Of a stretch of 64,000 nt of DNA, positions 8,560 to 17,222 are shown piece by piece. Below the pieces are notes generated by a model that saw only the letters and a program-made list of their open reading frames with translations, had not been told where the DNA came from and searched no databases. This DNA is from Phycisphaerales bacterium (GTDB lineage: Bacteria; Planctomycetota; Phycisphaerae; Phycisphaerales; UBA1924): assembly GCA_020853815.1 (NCBI GenBank), contig JADYYE010000168.1, forward strand, positions 1 through 64,000. Reading direction: 5' to 3'. Both the position numbers and the translations under genes were made by a program. Positions within the stretch are counted from its first letter, which is position 1; the number at the start of each line of letters is the position of its first letter.

Positions 8560-8902
8560 CCATCCCGCAGACCCATGGTTCGTTGCGAGTTCCGGCTCGC
8601 GCTTCAGGAGTGTGCTCGTTGTCTTGGGCGGCGCGGTGGCGCCCGGTCGCGAGCGGTGTCTGCCGTCACCCGCGTGATCGCGATCGGTGGGCTTCCCCTC
8701 ATCGAACCGTGGGTGGCGTGGGCCGAGCGGCCACGCAGGCGTTTTCGCGGCCGACACGGATTTCGGTTGGACGACGTATGAGCCATGGCCTTCTGCTCCG
8801 ACCCCGCCCCGCGGCTGGCCGCGGGTGAAGTTTCCGGGTCTCCGCCCCGGTTGCACGCCGCCTTCCGACTCTTTGTCTCGCCGGAGTCCCGACGCATTGG
8901 CT
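8560..8902. other. 343-bp convergent intergenic region
   Basis: The spacer separates rpiB from the minus-strand AsmA-like gene. At 8716-8736 there is a GC-rich hairpin (GCGTGG.CC / GG.CCACGC, loop about 4 nt, one bulged G) followed a few bases later by TTTT (8741-8744). It may act as a terminator for rpiB or be a dispersed palindrome. I see no gene or RNA family. Confidence 0.45.
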
Positions 8903-11900
8903 CTACTTCACCCTGCTTGCCGGCGTGCGCGTGCGATCGATGTCGCGACGCAGCCTTGATTCGATGTCCGACAGGCGCGTTTCCTGCTCCTGGTCTGACA
9001 GCCCGAAGATCTGCGCGAAGATCGATCCCGCCCGCGGGAGCGCCACCGGGTCCACCTTGGGCTTGGCGAGCGGCCCGGTCACGGTCGTCCCGATCAACTG
9101 ATCGCGGAACCCCTCCAGCACCGCCGTGAGCATCGGGATCCGCTTGAGGCTCCGGCTGTTGAAGCGCATGTCGAGCGTCATCTCGGGCATGGTCGCCGTT
9201 CCATAGCCGTACAGCTGCAGGCTCTCCGACGACGCCGTCATGCTCTCGAACACGATCGATGCGCCCTGGAAATAGAACGACGCCGTCGCGTGATTCAGCT
9301 GCTCATCGCTGGGGAGCTGGAAATTGCTGAACGAGATGAGGGGCATGACCAGCGGGAGCTGCACCACCGACCCGCCGCCGATCAGCACCTCGCCGCGCCC
9401 GCGCCGGGCCTCGGGCTTGCCCACCACGCCGGCGATCCCGAACCACCCATCGAGCACGCCGCGCGATGAATCCACGCCCGCCGGGGCGTCCGCGCGGGCA
9501 TCCGAAGCCGCGCCGCTCTCCAGCCCCTCGGGCCTGGGAGGGCCCTCGAGCTGCGCCGCCGCGTCCGCCGTCAGGTCGCGCAGCGTCGGCGCGAATCGCA
9601 CGCCCGAAAGCCAGGTGTTCGAGACGAACTCCGTACCCCGCGAGCCGGGGCTGCCCGGCGTGATCTCCGCGTCGCCGAAGACCCGCCCCCCGTAGCAATC
9701 CGCCGCGATGCTCGGCACCAAGATCCGCCCATCGGGCGTGGACACCGCCGTCACCGATGCGTCGCTCATCAGGATGTTCGACACGCGCACCCGCGGCAGC
9801 GTCGCGCGCAGCTCAAAGCTCGAAGGCGCGTCCCCCTGGCTCCGGGCCGCGATCGTCATCTCACCTTCGCACTCGCTCACTTCTCGTCCGATCAGGAACC
9901 GCGCGCCCTCGAAGTCCACGATTCCGTCGAACGACACCGCGGGCGTTTCCACGCCGGGCTTTCGTTCCACCCGCAATCTCGCATCCCCCAGGCGCACCGG
10001 CCCGTCGACACGCACCTCCATGGTCTCCAGCGCGCCCGCCACCGAAGGCGGGATGAATGTGAGCAGCGACGCCGGGATTCCGACCGAGTTCAGCGTGAGG
10101 TCCGCGCCCAGCGAGAGCCCGCCGGCTTGGTCGCGCGACCACCCGCCGTCGATCGCAAACGTGTAGCGCTCGCCCTCCCGCGCCGACCTTCCTTCCAAGC
10201 GCCGGATCGTCCCGCGCCCGTCCCGCAAAAACCGAACCTCGCCCGAGAGGTCCGTCAGCTCCGCGCTCCGCTGGTTCACCGTGATCGCCAGCTCGCGCGG
10301 CCTGAGCCACCCCTCCGCCCATACGCTCGCGCTCTCGCCCTCCTGCACCCCAAGCCGCGTGTCCAGGTCGAACAACCCGTGCGGCGAGACCGACTCATAC
10401 ACCTTCGCCGCCTCCGCGCCCAATCGCTCGCGCACGAACCACGCCACCGGCTCGCACTCCACCGGCGTCGACCAGAGCGCCACATGCCCATCGTCCGCGG
10501 GCGTCAGGGCGTCGTCCCCCGCGCGGAACGCGCCCGAAACCTCCGCACGGCCGATGTCGCGCCCGTCGAACTCCAGCGGCGCTGCGAACTTCTCGAACTC
10601 GATGATCGTCGCGTCCGCCCCCGAGTTCAGAATCCGCATCGCGCCCGTCGACGGCCCGAGCGCCAGGCGTCCGCCGAACGCGATCAGCGAAGCGTCCTTC
10701 AGCGGCCTCATGTCGATGAAGGAATGCGTCGCGTCGTCGTCACCCGCCAGCCGCACGCCCAAGAGCACCGACCCCGCGGGCTTCAGCCGTTCACGCGCCT
10801 CGCTCAGGCTCGCCGCCGCCTTGGGAGAGAACACATCGACGATGGACTCGAAGGGCTCCGCCATGTCCATCGATTCGGCGTCGATCGCCGCGTTCCAGCC
10901 GCTCCCCTCACCGCCCACCGCCACGCTGGCCCGCGCGCGAAGGTCCGCGCCCGCGTGCGTGCCCGACAGTTGCAGGTTGAGCCACTCGTCGCTCAGCGTG
11001 ATCGTCCCGGCGAGGTTGTCGAGCGGGAAGGGGCGCGGCTCGCCCTCGCCGCGCGGCTCGGCGCTCGCGCCGGCGAACGACACGCCCGCGTCCACGCCCG
11101 CCACGCCGTGCCCCCGGTCGCTGATGTGGACCGCCGCGTCGCACGCCCCGCTCAGCCGCAGCGCCAGGAGCGCCCGCTCCAGCCAGTCGCTGATCGCCAC
11201 GCCGTCGGAGTTCTTCTTCCCCCCTCGCCCCGCGGCCTGCGCCGCCGCGTGCGCCAGGTGCGCGTTGAACGGGATCCCGCGACCCGTCACCCGCACGTCG
11301 GGTACAAACTCCGCGCCGCTCGCGCTCAGCGCGTCGTACGGCATGGTCGCGGTCGCCGAAAACTCCCCGCCCGCCAGCCCCCGCCACGTCCCCCCGCGCA
11401 GCGTGATCGTCTTGGTGTCCATCCAGATGTTGATGCCTTGGGTCATGAGCGGCAAGGGGAACCGCGCCGGCAGCACGTTCACGTCATGCATCCGCACGTC
11501 GATCGTCTGGTCCCACTCGACCTCCATCCCCTCGGGCCGGTGGATGTCGAGGATCACGCCGAAGCGACCGCCCAGCTCGAACGCCGGCGCGGCGCCCTCG
11601 GGCCCCGATCGGATCAGGCCCGAACGCACCAGCTTCCCGTGCTGCTCGACCGAGAAGAGCTCGTCGAGCACGCGCCGCGAGTTTCCCATCGCCCGCGCCA
11701 GTGTCTCGTCGATCGGCGCATTGCGTACTTCCACGCGCAGGTCGACCTTCGCCGCGTCGGTCAGGGGCGCGATCAATCCCTTGGCGGTGATCGTCGCCCC
11801 GCTGGGCGCCCGCCCCGCCAGTTCCACGATCTCCAGCGAGTTCTCCGTGAACTTCACGAAGCCCTTCATCTCCCGGAACTCATACGGGAACCGATCGAAC

Positions 11901-13318
11901 GCCGCGACCGCGTCGTGGAAGCGCATCTCGCCCGCGAGCTTCACCTCCGTCGCCCGTCCGCCGGCGCGCTCCACCGTCAGCTTCGTGTTCACGATCCCCG
12001 TCGGGTTGTTGAATTGCCCGAGGCGCTGCTTCACCGTCGGGGCCGCGAAGCGCAAGAGCTCCGGGCGCTCGCGGAGCTGGAACCCCTCCGACTCCAGCAC
12101 CAAGGAGAAGGGCGCGTCGAGCGTCGTCCCCAGGTACGTCAGCGTCGCCCTGAAGGGGAAATCCTCGATCAATCCCGACAGGGTCGCGGACAGCGCGCCG
12201 CTCTTGCCGTCCGCGACGCCGCTGGTGTTCTCGAACCGGATCTCGCCGCTGGTCTTGCTCATGCGCAAGGGGCGCTCGCCGGCGCGCACCGGCCGCCCGT
12301 CCTCGCCGATCGGCAGGTTCACGGCGACGTCATCGAGCATCATCGACGCGCGCACCGTGCTCGCCGCCGCCGCGTAGTCGATCTGCACGTCCCGCGCCTG
12401 GCCCTCGAGCCCCAGCGACTCGTACACCTCGCGGAACCGCGACGGAATATCGCCCGCCGGCCAGTCCTTCACCGCCAGCCCGCCGAACGCCAGCGTGAAC
12501 CCCTCGGGCCCGACCTGCCCGCGCAGGTCCAGACCACGCGAGGGCGCCGGCGGGCCCATCTCCGACTCCGACTCCCACAGCGCCAAGAGCTGCGTCCCCG
12601 GCTTCTCGCCCGGCGCGGGCCTCATCCACCCCTGGAACGACAGCGAGCGCAGCAGCGTGTACTTCCCCGCCGACGAATCGTGCTCGCCCAGCTCGATCCT
12701 TCCATCGATCACTCGAAGCCGCGGCAACTCAAACGCCCCGGCGTCCCCCGCGCCCGATCCGCTCGCGCCCGACCCGCCCGCCACCATCGGCGGCCTCACC
12801 AGCGTCACGCTGAACACCCCGTCGTTCGACGCCTGGCTGAACCTCACGAACGGATGCAGCGCCTCCACCGTCCTCACCAGCGGCCCGACCTTCTTGATCC
12901 CCACCAGGCGCTTCAGGTCCACCGTCCCCGTCAGGTCCTCCCACCCAACCACCTCGCCGCCCGCTCCGCGCACGCCCGGCACCGCCAGCGTCATCGACTT
13001 CAGCGAGAACGCGCCCGTCGGCGAGAGCGCCACCGACCCGCCGCGCACCTCCAGCCCCGTCGCCTTCTCGATCTCTCGCACCACCACCCACCGCGTCACC
13101 GGCGAGCGCATCACCAGCCAATACAACACCACCGCGCCGAACGCCAAGAGCAGCCAGAACCGCCGCCGATTGTGCAACTGTTTCCTGGGCTTTCCGCTCA
13201 TCGAGCCCGCCGCGCCAGCAGCTATCGCGCCGCCGGAAACCACCGCCGCGGCAACACCCTCTGCGGCCTTCCTTCCGCTCGCTTCCTCGCCCCTGGTTGG
13301 TGGTGTGGTTTCGCCCAT
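8903..13318 (-). CDS. Very large AsmA/TamB/YhdP-like membrane-anchored protein
   Basis: About 1471 residues. A basic cytoplasmic N-terminus is followed by one transmembrane helix (FWLLLAFGAVVLYWLVM, near residues 54-70) and then EIEKATGLEVRGGSVALSP, typical of the AsmA N-terminal domain. The long beta-rich body ends with an AsmA-like C-terminal part (GVVGKPEARRGRGEVLIGGG ... LPLVMPLISFSNFQLP ... ATMPEMTLDMRFN). Relatives span the periplasm as grooves thought to carry phospholipids to the outer membrane. This role is inferred. Alternative start: ATG 13201. Divergent from radA, with 85 bp between the two starts. The very end (TRTPASRVK) is poorly conserved. Confidence 0.85.
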   Translation of the reverse strand: MGETTPPTRGEEASGRKAAEGVAAAVVSGGAIAAGAAGSMSGKPRKQLHNRRRFWLLLAFGAVVLYWLVMRSPVTRWVVVREIEKATGLEVRGGSVALSPTGAFSLKSMTLAVPGVRGAGGEVVGWEDLTGTVDLKRLVGIKKVGPLVRTVEALHPFVRFSQASNDGVFSVTLVRPPMVAGGSGASGSGAGDAGAFELPRLRVIDGRIELGEHDSSAGKYTLLRSLSFQGWMRPAPGEKPGTQLLALWESESEMGPPAPSRGLDLRGQVGPEGFTLAFGGLAVKDWPAGDIPSRFREVYESLGLEGQARDVQIDYAAAASTVRASMMLDDVAVNLPIGEDGRPVRAGERPLRMSKTSGEIRFENTSGVADGKSGALSATLSGLIEDFPFRATLTYLGTTLDAPFSLVLESEGFQLRERPELLRFAAPTVKQRLGQFNNPTGIVNTKLTVERAGGRATEVKLAGEMRFHDAVAAFDRFPYEFREMKGFVKFTENSLEIVELAGRAPSGATITAKGLIAPLTDAAKVDLRVEVRNAPIDETLARAMGNSRRVLDELFSVEQHGKLVRSGLIRSGPEGAAPAFELGGRFGVILDIHRPEGMEVEWDQTIDVRMHDVNVLPARFPLPLMTQGINIWMDTKTITLRGGTWRGLAGGEFSATATMPYDALSASGAEFVPDVRVTGRGIPFNAHLAHAAAQAAGRGGKKNSDGVAISDWLERALLALRLSGACDAAVHISDRGHGVAGVDAGVSFAGASAEPRGEGEPRPFPLDNLAGTITLSDEWLNLQLSGTHAGADLRARASVAVGGEGSGWNAAIDAESMDMAEPFESIVDVFSPKAAASLSEARERLKPAGSVLLGVRLAGDDDATHSFIDMRPLKDASLIAFGGRLALGPSTGAMRILNSGADATIIEFEKFAAPLEFDGRDIGRAEVSGAFRAGDDALTPADDGHVALWSTPVECEPVAWFVRERLGAEAAKVYESVSPHGLFDLDTRLGVQEGESASVWAEGWLRPRELAITVNQRSAELTDLSGEVRFLRDGRGTIRRLEGRSAREGERYTFAIDGGWSRDQAGGLSLGADLTLNSVGIPASLLTFIPPSVAGALETMEVRVDGPVRLGDARLRVERKPGVETPAVSFDGIVDFEGARFLIGREVSECEGEMTIAARSQGDAPSSFELRATLPRVRVSNILMSDASVTAVSTPDGRILVPSIAADCYGGRVFGDAEITPGSPGSRGTEFVSNTWLSGVRFAPTLRDLTADAAAQLEGPPRPEGLESGAASDARADAPAGVDSSRGVLDGWFGIAGVVGKPEARRGRGEVLIGGGSVVQLPLVMPLISFSNFQLPSDEQLNHATASFYFQGASIVFESMTASSESLQLYGYGTATMPEMTLDMRFNSRSLKRIPMLTAVLEGFRDQLIGTTVTGPLAKPKVDPVALPRAGSIFAQIFGLSDQEQETRLSDIESRLRRDIDRTRTPASRVK

Positions 13319-13403
13319 GCGGGTTCGGCGCGTCCGCGCGATGCGAAGTGTATATGACACTCGAACGTGACGCGGTAGGAGAACGTTCGTACCATCTCCC
13401 CCG

Positions 13404-14849
13404 GTGGCCAAGCCCAAACACATCTTCATCTGCCGCGCCTGCGGCAGCGCCCAGCCCCGATGGACCGGCAAGTGCCCCGACTGCGCCCAGTGGGACACCC
13501 TCGAAGAAGAAGTCGTCGAACTCTCCGCCACCAAGGACCCGCAACGCGGCCTCGTCCGCGCCTGGGCCGAGGCCCAGGACGCCTCGGGCGGACCCGCGCC
13601 CACCATCGCCGGCGTCGCCACCCCCATCGATCAGATCGACGCCGCCGGCGGACCTTCCATCCGCCTCGCCACCGGACTCGACGAGTTCGATCGCGTCCTC
13701 GGCGCGAGCAAAAACTCCGTCGGCCTGGTCCCCGGCTCGGCTGTCCTCATCGGCGGCGAACCCGGCATCGGCAAGTCAACCCTGATGCTCCAGGCCGCCC
13801 ACGCCTGGGCCTCCCGCGGCGTGCGCACGCTCTATGTCTCCAGCGAAGAGTCCGCCGAACAGATCAAGCTCCGCTCCCAGCGCCTCGCCCGCGACCACGC
13901 CGGCCCCGATCTTCTCGTGCTCGCCGACACCAACCTCGCGCGCATCGTCGAGCAGGCCCGCAAGACCACGCCGCGCGTGCTGGTCATCGATTCCATCCAG
14001 ATGATCTACAAGGCCGACCTCGACGCCGCCCCCGGCTCGATCGCCCAGCTCCGGCGCTGCTCCGCCGAACTCGTCTACCTCGCCAAGCTCTCCGGCATCG
14101 CGGTCGTCATGGTCGGGCACGTCACCAAGGACGGCCAGCTCGCCGGCCCGCGCCTCCTCGAGCACCTCGTCGACACCGTCCTCTACTTCGAGGGCGATCG
14201 ATACCACGCACACCGCATCGTCCGCGCCGTCAAAAACCGCTTCGGCACCACGCTCGAGCTCGGCCTGTTCGAGATGACCTCGGGCGGCCTGTCGCCCGTC
14301 GCCGACGGCGCGTCCGCACTCCCCGCCGCCGAGGCCAAGCCCCGCCCCGGCTCGGCCGTCTGCCCCGTCGTCGCCGGCACGCGCTGCCACATGGTCGAGG
14401 TCCAGGCCCTCACCGCCACCGGCTTCATCGGCGCCGCTAAGCGAAAGTCCTCCGGCCTCGACGCCAACCGCCTCGCCATGCTCATCGCCGTGCTCGAGCA
14501 GCACGCCGGCCTGCGCCTCGCCGACCGCGATGTTTTCGCCTCCGCCGTGGGCGGCATCCGCGTCGTCGAGCCCGCGTCTGATCTAGCGCTCGCGCTTGCC
14601 ATCGCCGGCGCGCACTTCAAGCGCGCCCTCCCCGCGTCCACCGCCGTCGTCGGCGAAGTGGGCCTGGGCGGCGAGGTCCGCCCCGTGTCGCACATGGAGC
14701 AGCGCTGCCTCGAGGCCGCCCGCCTCGGCTACACGACCATACTCGCCCCGCGCGTCAAGGGCCTCGACACCAAGCGCCTGGCGCAGAGCGCCAAGGGCAC
14801 CATCATCGAATGCCCCGACATCGGCAAGGCGATGGAAGCGCTCAGCTAA
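13404..14849 (+). CDS. radA: DNA repair protein RadA (Sms)
   Basis: RadA is a RecA-like ATPase that promotes branch migration during recombinational repair. The start is GTG 13404 (VAKPKHIFICRACG). Seen: an N-terminal C4 zinc finger (C10/C13 and C24/C27), Walker A GGEPGIGKST near residues 116-125, the RadA signature KNRFG near 276-281, and a C-terminal Lon-like domain with KRKSSGLDANRL and GLGGEVRPV. The 481-residue length is normal apart from a ~25-residue insert between the zinc finger and the ATPase. No other repair genes are adjacent. Confidence 0.97.
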   Translation: MAKPKHIFICRACGSAQPRWTGKCPDCAQWDTLEEEVVELSATKDPQRGLVRAWAEAQDASGGPAPTIAGVATPIDQIDAAGGPSIRLATGLDEFDRVLGASKNSVGLVPGSAVLIGGEPGIGKSTLMLQAAHAWASRGVRTLYVSSEESAEQIKLRSQRLARDHAGPDLLVLADTNLARIVEQARKTTPRVLVIDSIQMIYKADLDAAPGSIAQLRRCSAELVYLAKLSGIAVVMVGHVTKDGQLAGPRLLEHLVDTVLYFEGDRYHAHRIVRAVKNRFGTTLELGLFEMTSGGLSPVADGASALPAAEAKPRPGSAVCPVVAGTRCHMVEVQALTATGFIGAAKRKSSGLDANRLAMLIAVLEQHAGLRLADRDVFASAVGGIRVVEPASDLALALAIAGAHFKRALPASTAVVGEVGLGGEVRPVSHMEQRCLEAARLGYTTILAPRVKGLDTKRLAQSAKGTIIECPDIGKAMEALS

Positions 14850-14908
14850 TAGAATGTGCTGATTCTGGTCTGGCTTGACAGGCTGTTGAGCTTTGAGAGG
14901 GCTCATTC

Positions 14909-15715
14909 ATGAAGACCCTTGCTGGACTCCTCGCTCTACTGCTGGCAGTATCTCTTTTCGGTGTGTGGCGATTCCATCAGGATGCCGCCGCCGCTCAATC
15001 ACGCCTGGCGGAGATGGAACAGGCTGTAAGCGAAGCCGCACACCTCGCCGCAGAAGAGGTTTCTGAACTGAAGACCGCGTTGATCGAGCAGGAATCCAAG
15101 GCGACCGTCCGAATCGCAGCGATTCGAGGTGAACAAGAAGCACTCAGGCTCGAGCTCGAAACCGTGAAGCAAGACCTGGGGGCCAAGGCACGCAATGCGG
15201 AATCAGCATTGGCAGATCGCGATAGAGAAGTCGAGAACTTGCGCAAGACCGTCGACCAAGTGAGGACCTCCGCGGCCGAAGAACTCGACCGTGAGCGAAA
15301 AGGGCGGGTGGCCGCAGAAGAAGCTCTTCGAACAAGATTAGCGGAGCTTAAGTCGGCGCTCGACGTGATTCGTGATGAAGAGCTGCACAAAATCTATCCC
15401 GACCTAAGACCGCTTATTGGCGAAGTCGTTGAGGTCAACGAGAAGTATCTCTTGCGGTTCGAAGTCGCAACCAAGAGCACCAAGAGCGATCGGGGTGAGA
15501 TTCATCGAGTCACGTTGTGGTATCTGAATCAAGACAAGCAGGCAATAAAGCCACGGCTGGAGATTCAGTTTCTCAATGATCGAGGGATTGTGACGGGGTT
15601 TGTGTCTGACATCTGGGCCTTTGAGAGCATCTTGCCCGAAGAGCGAAGAGTTGAGGAATCAAGCGTTGTCTTTGAACACGGCACTCCGAAATACTGGCGA
15701 ATCGAGTTTAAGTAG
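14909..15715 (+). CDS. Membrane-anchored coiled-coil protein of unknown function, lower GC
   Basis: 268 residues. The N-terminal hydrophobic segment (TLAGLLALLLAVSLFGVW) is a signal anchor. A heptad-rich coiled coil covers about residues 25-160, and a ~100-residue beta-rich C-terminal domain (LRFEVATKST ... VTLWYLNQDKQ ... KYWRIEF) follows. ATG 14909 has a GAGAGG ribosome-binding site. The base composition is clearly less GC-rich than its neighbours, with many A/T-ending codons, which suggests recent transfer or relaxed selection. It stands alone between radA and the convergent thioesterase. I do not recognise the family. Confidence 0.8.
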   Translation: MKTLAGLLALLLAVSLFGVWRFHQDAAAAQSRLAEMEQAVSEAAHLAAEEVSELKTALIEQESKATVRIAAIRGEQEALRLELETVKQDLGAKARNAESALADRDREVENLRKTVDQVRTSAAEELDRERKGRVAAEEALRTRLAELKSALDVIRDEELHKIYPDLRPLIGEVVEVNEKYLLRFEVATKSTKSDRGEIHRVTLWYLNQDKQAIKPRLEIQFLNDRGIVTGFVSDIWAFESILPEERRVEESSVVFEHGTPKYWRIEFK

Positions 15716-15795
15716 TTCTCGTCTTCTTCGCTTCATCGCGCTCATTGAGTTCGCCCCGTCCTCCGCCGCTTCTCTATTTCCGCTCTCGTCTCTTC

Positions 15796-15822
15796 CTCTG
15801 CGCTCTCTGCGACCTCTGCGTT
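15796..15822. repeat. Tandem nonamer CTCTGCGNN x3
   Basis: Three perfect-register units, CTCTGCGCT, CTCTGCGAC and CTCTGCGTT, lie in the short spacer between the coiled-coil gene and the thioesterase gene, just before a heptamer tract. Confidence 0.7.
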
Positions 15823-15846
15823 GAGCGTCCCTGTCTTCTCTTCCCC

Positions 15847-15874
15847 CAGTGCCAAGTGCCTATTGCCCAGTGCC
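15847..15874. repeat. Heptamer tandem repeat, 4 units
   Basis: Units CAGTGCC, AAGTGCC, TATTGCC, CAGTGCC. The tract covers the stop codon and last four residues of the minus-strand thioesterase gene, so the repeat supplies the C-terminal GTGQ. Related heptamers occur at 19707, 22769 and 39585. Confidence 0.8.
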
Positions 15875-16324
15875 CTTCTCCGCCACCAACCACCCCGGCA
15901 GCTCCTTCACCCGTCCCTCACCATCCACGCAAGCCAGCGTCGTCGCCGCCGCGGCCACCGCTTCCTCCTTCGCCGCTCCGTCCCGCTCCACCACGACGAG
16001 TTCATACTCGTGCTCGATCTTCACGCGCGAGCCGCCCACCACCCTCGTCCTCACCTCCACCACGTCGTCATACCGGATCGGCCGCCGATACCGCACGTCC
16101 AACTTCACGATCACCAGGAACACGCCGTGCGCCTCCAGCGTTCGGTACGACACGCCCGTCGAGCGCAGCAGCTCCGTCCTCCCGATCTCAAGCCACGGCA
16201 CATAGCTCGCGTGGTGCGCCACGCCCATCGAATCACACTCGCAATACCTCACCCGCACCCGCGTCGCGCCCCGGCTCGGCGTGGGCGAGTTCGGCGCAGG
16301 AGAGTTTGGCGTTGCCCCGGTCAT
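15860..16324 (-). CDS. Acyl-CoA thioesterase, 4HBT/YbgC family
   Basis: A hot-dog-fold thioesterase expected to hydrolyse acyl-CoA, possibly linked with the Tol-Pal system as YbgC is. From ATG 16324 it has 154 residues. The signature VRYCECDSMGVAHHASYVPW contains the catalytic Asp of the YbgC class (CECD) and the following His pair. It continues into EIGRTELLRSTG and VEVRTRVVGGSRVKIEHEY. The frame is open further upstream but would run into the divergent acetyltransferase gene. GAGAGA precedes the ATG. The 3' end lies within a heptamer repeat. Confidence 0.85.
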   Translation of the reverse strand: MTGATPNSPAPNSPTPSRGATRVRVRYCECDSMGVAHHASYVPWLEIGRTELLRSTGVSYRTLEAHGVFLVIVKLDVRYRRPIRYDDVVEVRTRVVGGSRVKIEHEYELVVVERDGAAKEEAVAAAATTLACVDGEGRVKELPGWLVAEKGTGQ

Positions 16325-16415
16325 GGTCTCTCGCGTCGTTCCGCCGCCGCCCTCGCTCGTAAACACTCTGTTTTTGTCGGGATTGTTCACAGGAGACAGT
16401 GTAGAGTTGTTCCTC

Positions 16416-17048
16416 ATGACCGCCCCGACGCCGCCATCCGAGTCCCGCGCCGTCCCGCCGGGAAGCCCCGTGCGCGTGGCCGCGCCCATCTCGGCACCAG
16501 TCTCGGCGCCAACCTCCACATCCACCAGCGATGCCCCCGTCGTCCGCCGCCTGCGCGACGGCGACCCCATCCCCGAGATCACCAAGCTCCTCCACCGCGC
16601 CTACGCCGCGCAGGTCGCGATGGGCCTCGCGCCCCTCGCCGGCCGCCAGGACGACGCCACCACCGCGCGCCGCTGCAACTCCGGCGAGTGCTACGTCGCC
16701 ACCCTCAAGGACCCCGCCCATCCACGCGGCGAGCGCGTCGTCGGCATCATCCTCTTCCACGAAGAAGAGCCCGACCAGGGGCCGCCTTGGTTCCAGCAGC
16801 CCCACGTCGACAGCTTCTCCCAGTTCGCCGTCGACACCAACCTCCAAGGCCGCGGCATCGGTCAAGCCCTCCTCGACACCGTCGAGCGCCGCGCCCGCGA
16901 ATGCGGCTCGACCGAGCTGGCCCTCAGCATGGCCGACCCCGACACCGCGCTCAAGAACTTCTATCTCAAACGCGGCTACCGCTTCGTCGAGTTCTGGAAG
17001 TGGCCCTACACGAACTACACCAGCGCGATCCTGAGCAAGAAGCTGTAG
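16416..17048 (+). CDS. GNAT-family N-acetyltransferase
   Basis: 210 residues from ATG 16416. After a ~35-residue P/S/T-rich, probably disordered N-terminus comes a GNAT core. The acetyl-CoA motif A is FAVDTNLQGRGIGQALLDTV (around residues 135-155, with the Q/R-x-x-G-x-G/A loop). Motif B is SMADPDTALKNFYLKRGYRF. A long loop carrying GRQDDATTARRCNSGECY is of unknown role. The acceptor cannot be inferred. A possible upstream in-frame start at 16281 is disfavoured because it would encode the intergenic control region shared with the divergent thioesterase. Confidence 0.85.
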   Translation: MTAPTPPSESRAVPPGSPVRVAAPISAPVSAPTSTSTSDAPVVRRLRDGDPIPEITKLLHRAYAAQVAMGLAPLAGRQDDATTARRCNSGECYVATLKDPAHPRGERVVGIILFHEEEPDQGPPWFQQPHVDSFSQFAVDTNLQGRGIGQALLDTVERRARECGSTELALSMADPDTALKNFYLKRGYRFVEFWKWPYTNYTSAILSKKL

Positions 17049-17073
17049 CACGCCGCCACCTTCACCCGCCGCG

Positions 17074-17111
17074 TGCCACGGATGTCGGCCTTGCGGCATC
17101 GGTGCTCCTTG
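17074..17111 (+). repeat. 38-bp dispersed palindromic element, copy 1
   Basis: TGCCACGGATGTCGGCC... followed by a complementary arm (TTGCGGCATCGGTG) and CTCCTTG. It is almost identical to 61581-61618. The arms form a hairpin with the GGCCTT region in the loop. Both copies sit 25-40 bp after the stop codon of a plus-strand gene. Confidence 0.75.
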
Positions 17112-17162
17112 GGCCTCTTGTCCCGCCGCCGCCCACGCTCCACAGCACGCGCCCTTCCTCTT

Positions 17163-17202
17163 CATTTGGCAATTTGGCCATCTGGCGCTTTGGCATTTTG
17201 GC
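17163..17202. repeat. Tandem octamer, 5 units ending TTGGC/CTGGC
   Basis: Units CATTTGGC, AATTTGGC, CATCTGGC, GCTTTGGC, ATTTTGGC, directly upstream of the MFS transporter start (17223). This is AT-rich for the region. Confidence 0.7.
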
Positions 17203-17222
17203 CACTACCCTCCCTCCCGCCC

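Noticed and set aside
8716-8744. Definite terminator for rpiB
   Set aside because: The hairpin has a bulge, and five bases separate it from a short TTTT. It lies more than 150 bp after the stop codon. Kept only as a possibility in the intergenic entry.
10127-13357. Long open frame (>1000 codons) on the plus strand antisense to the AsmA-like gene
   Set aside because: Arg/His/Pro-rich translation without any motif, typical of an antisense shadow in GC-rich DNA. The minus strand has a recognisable AsmA-like protein.
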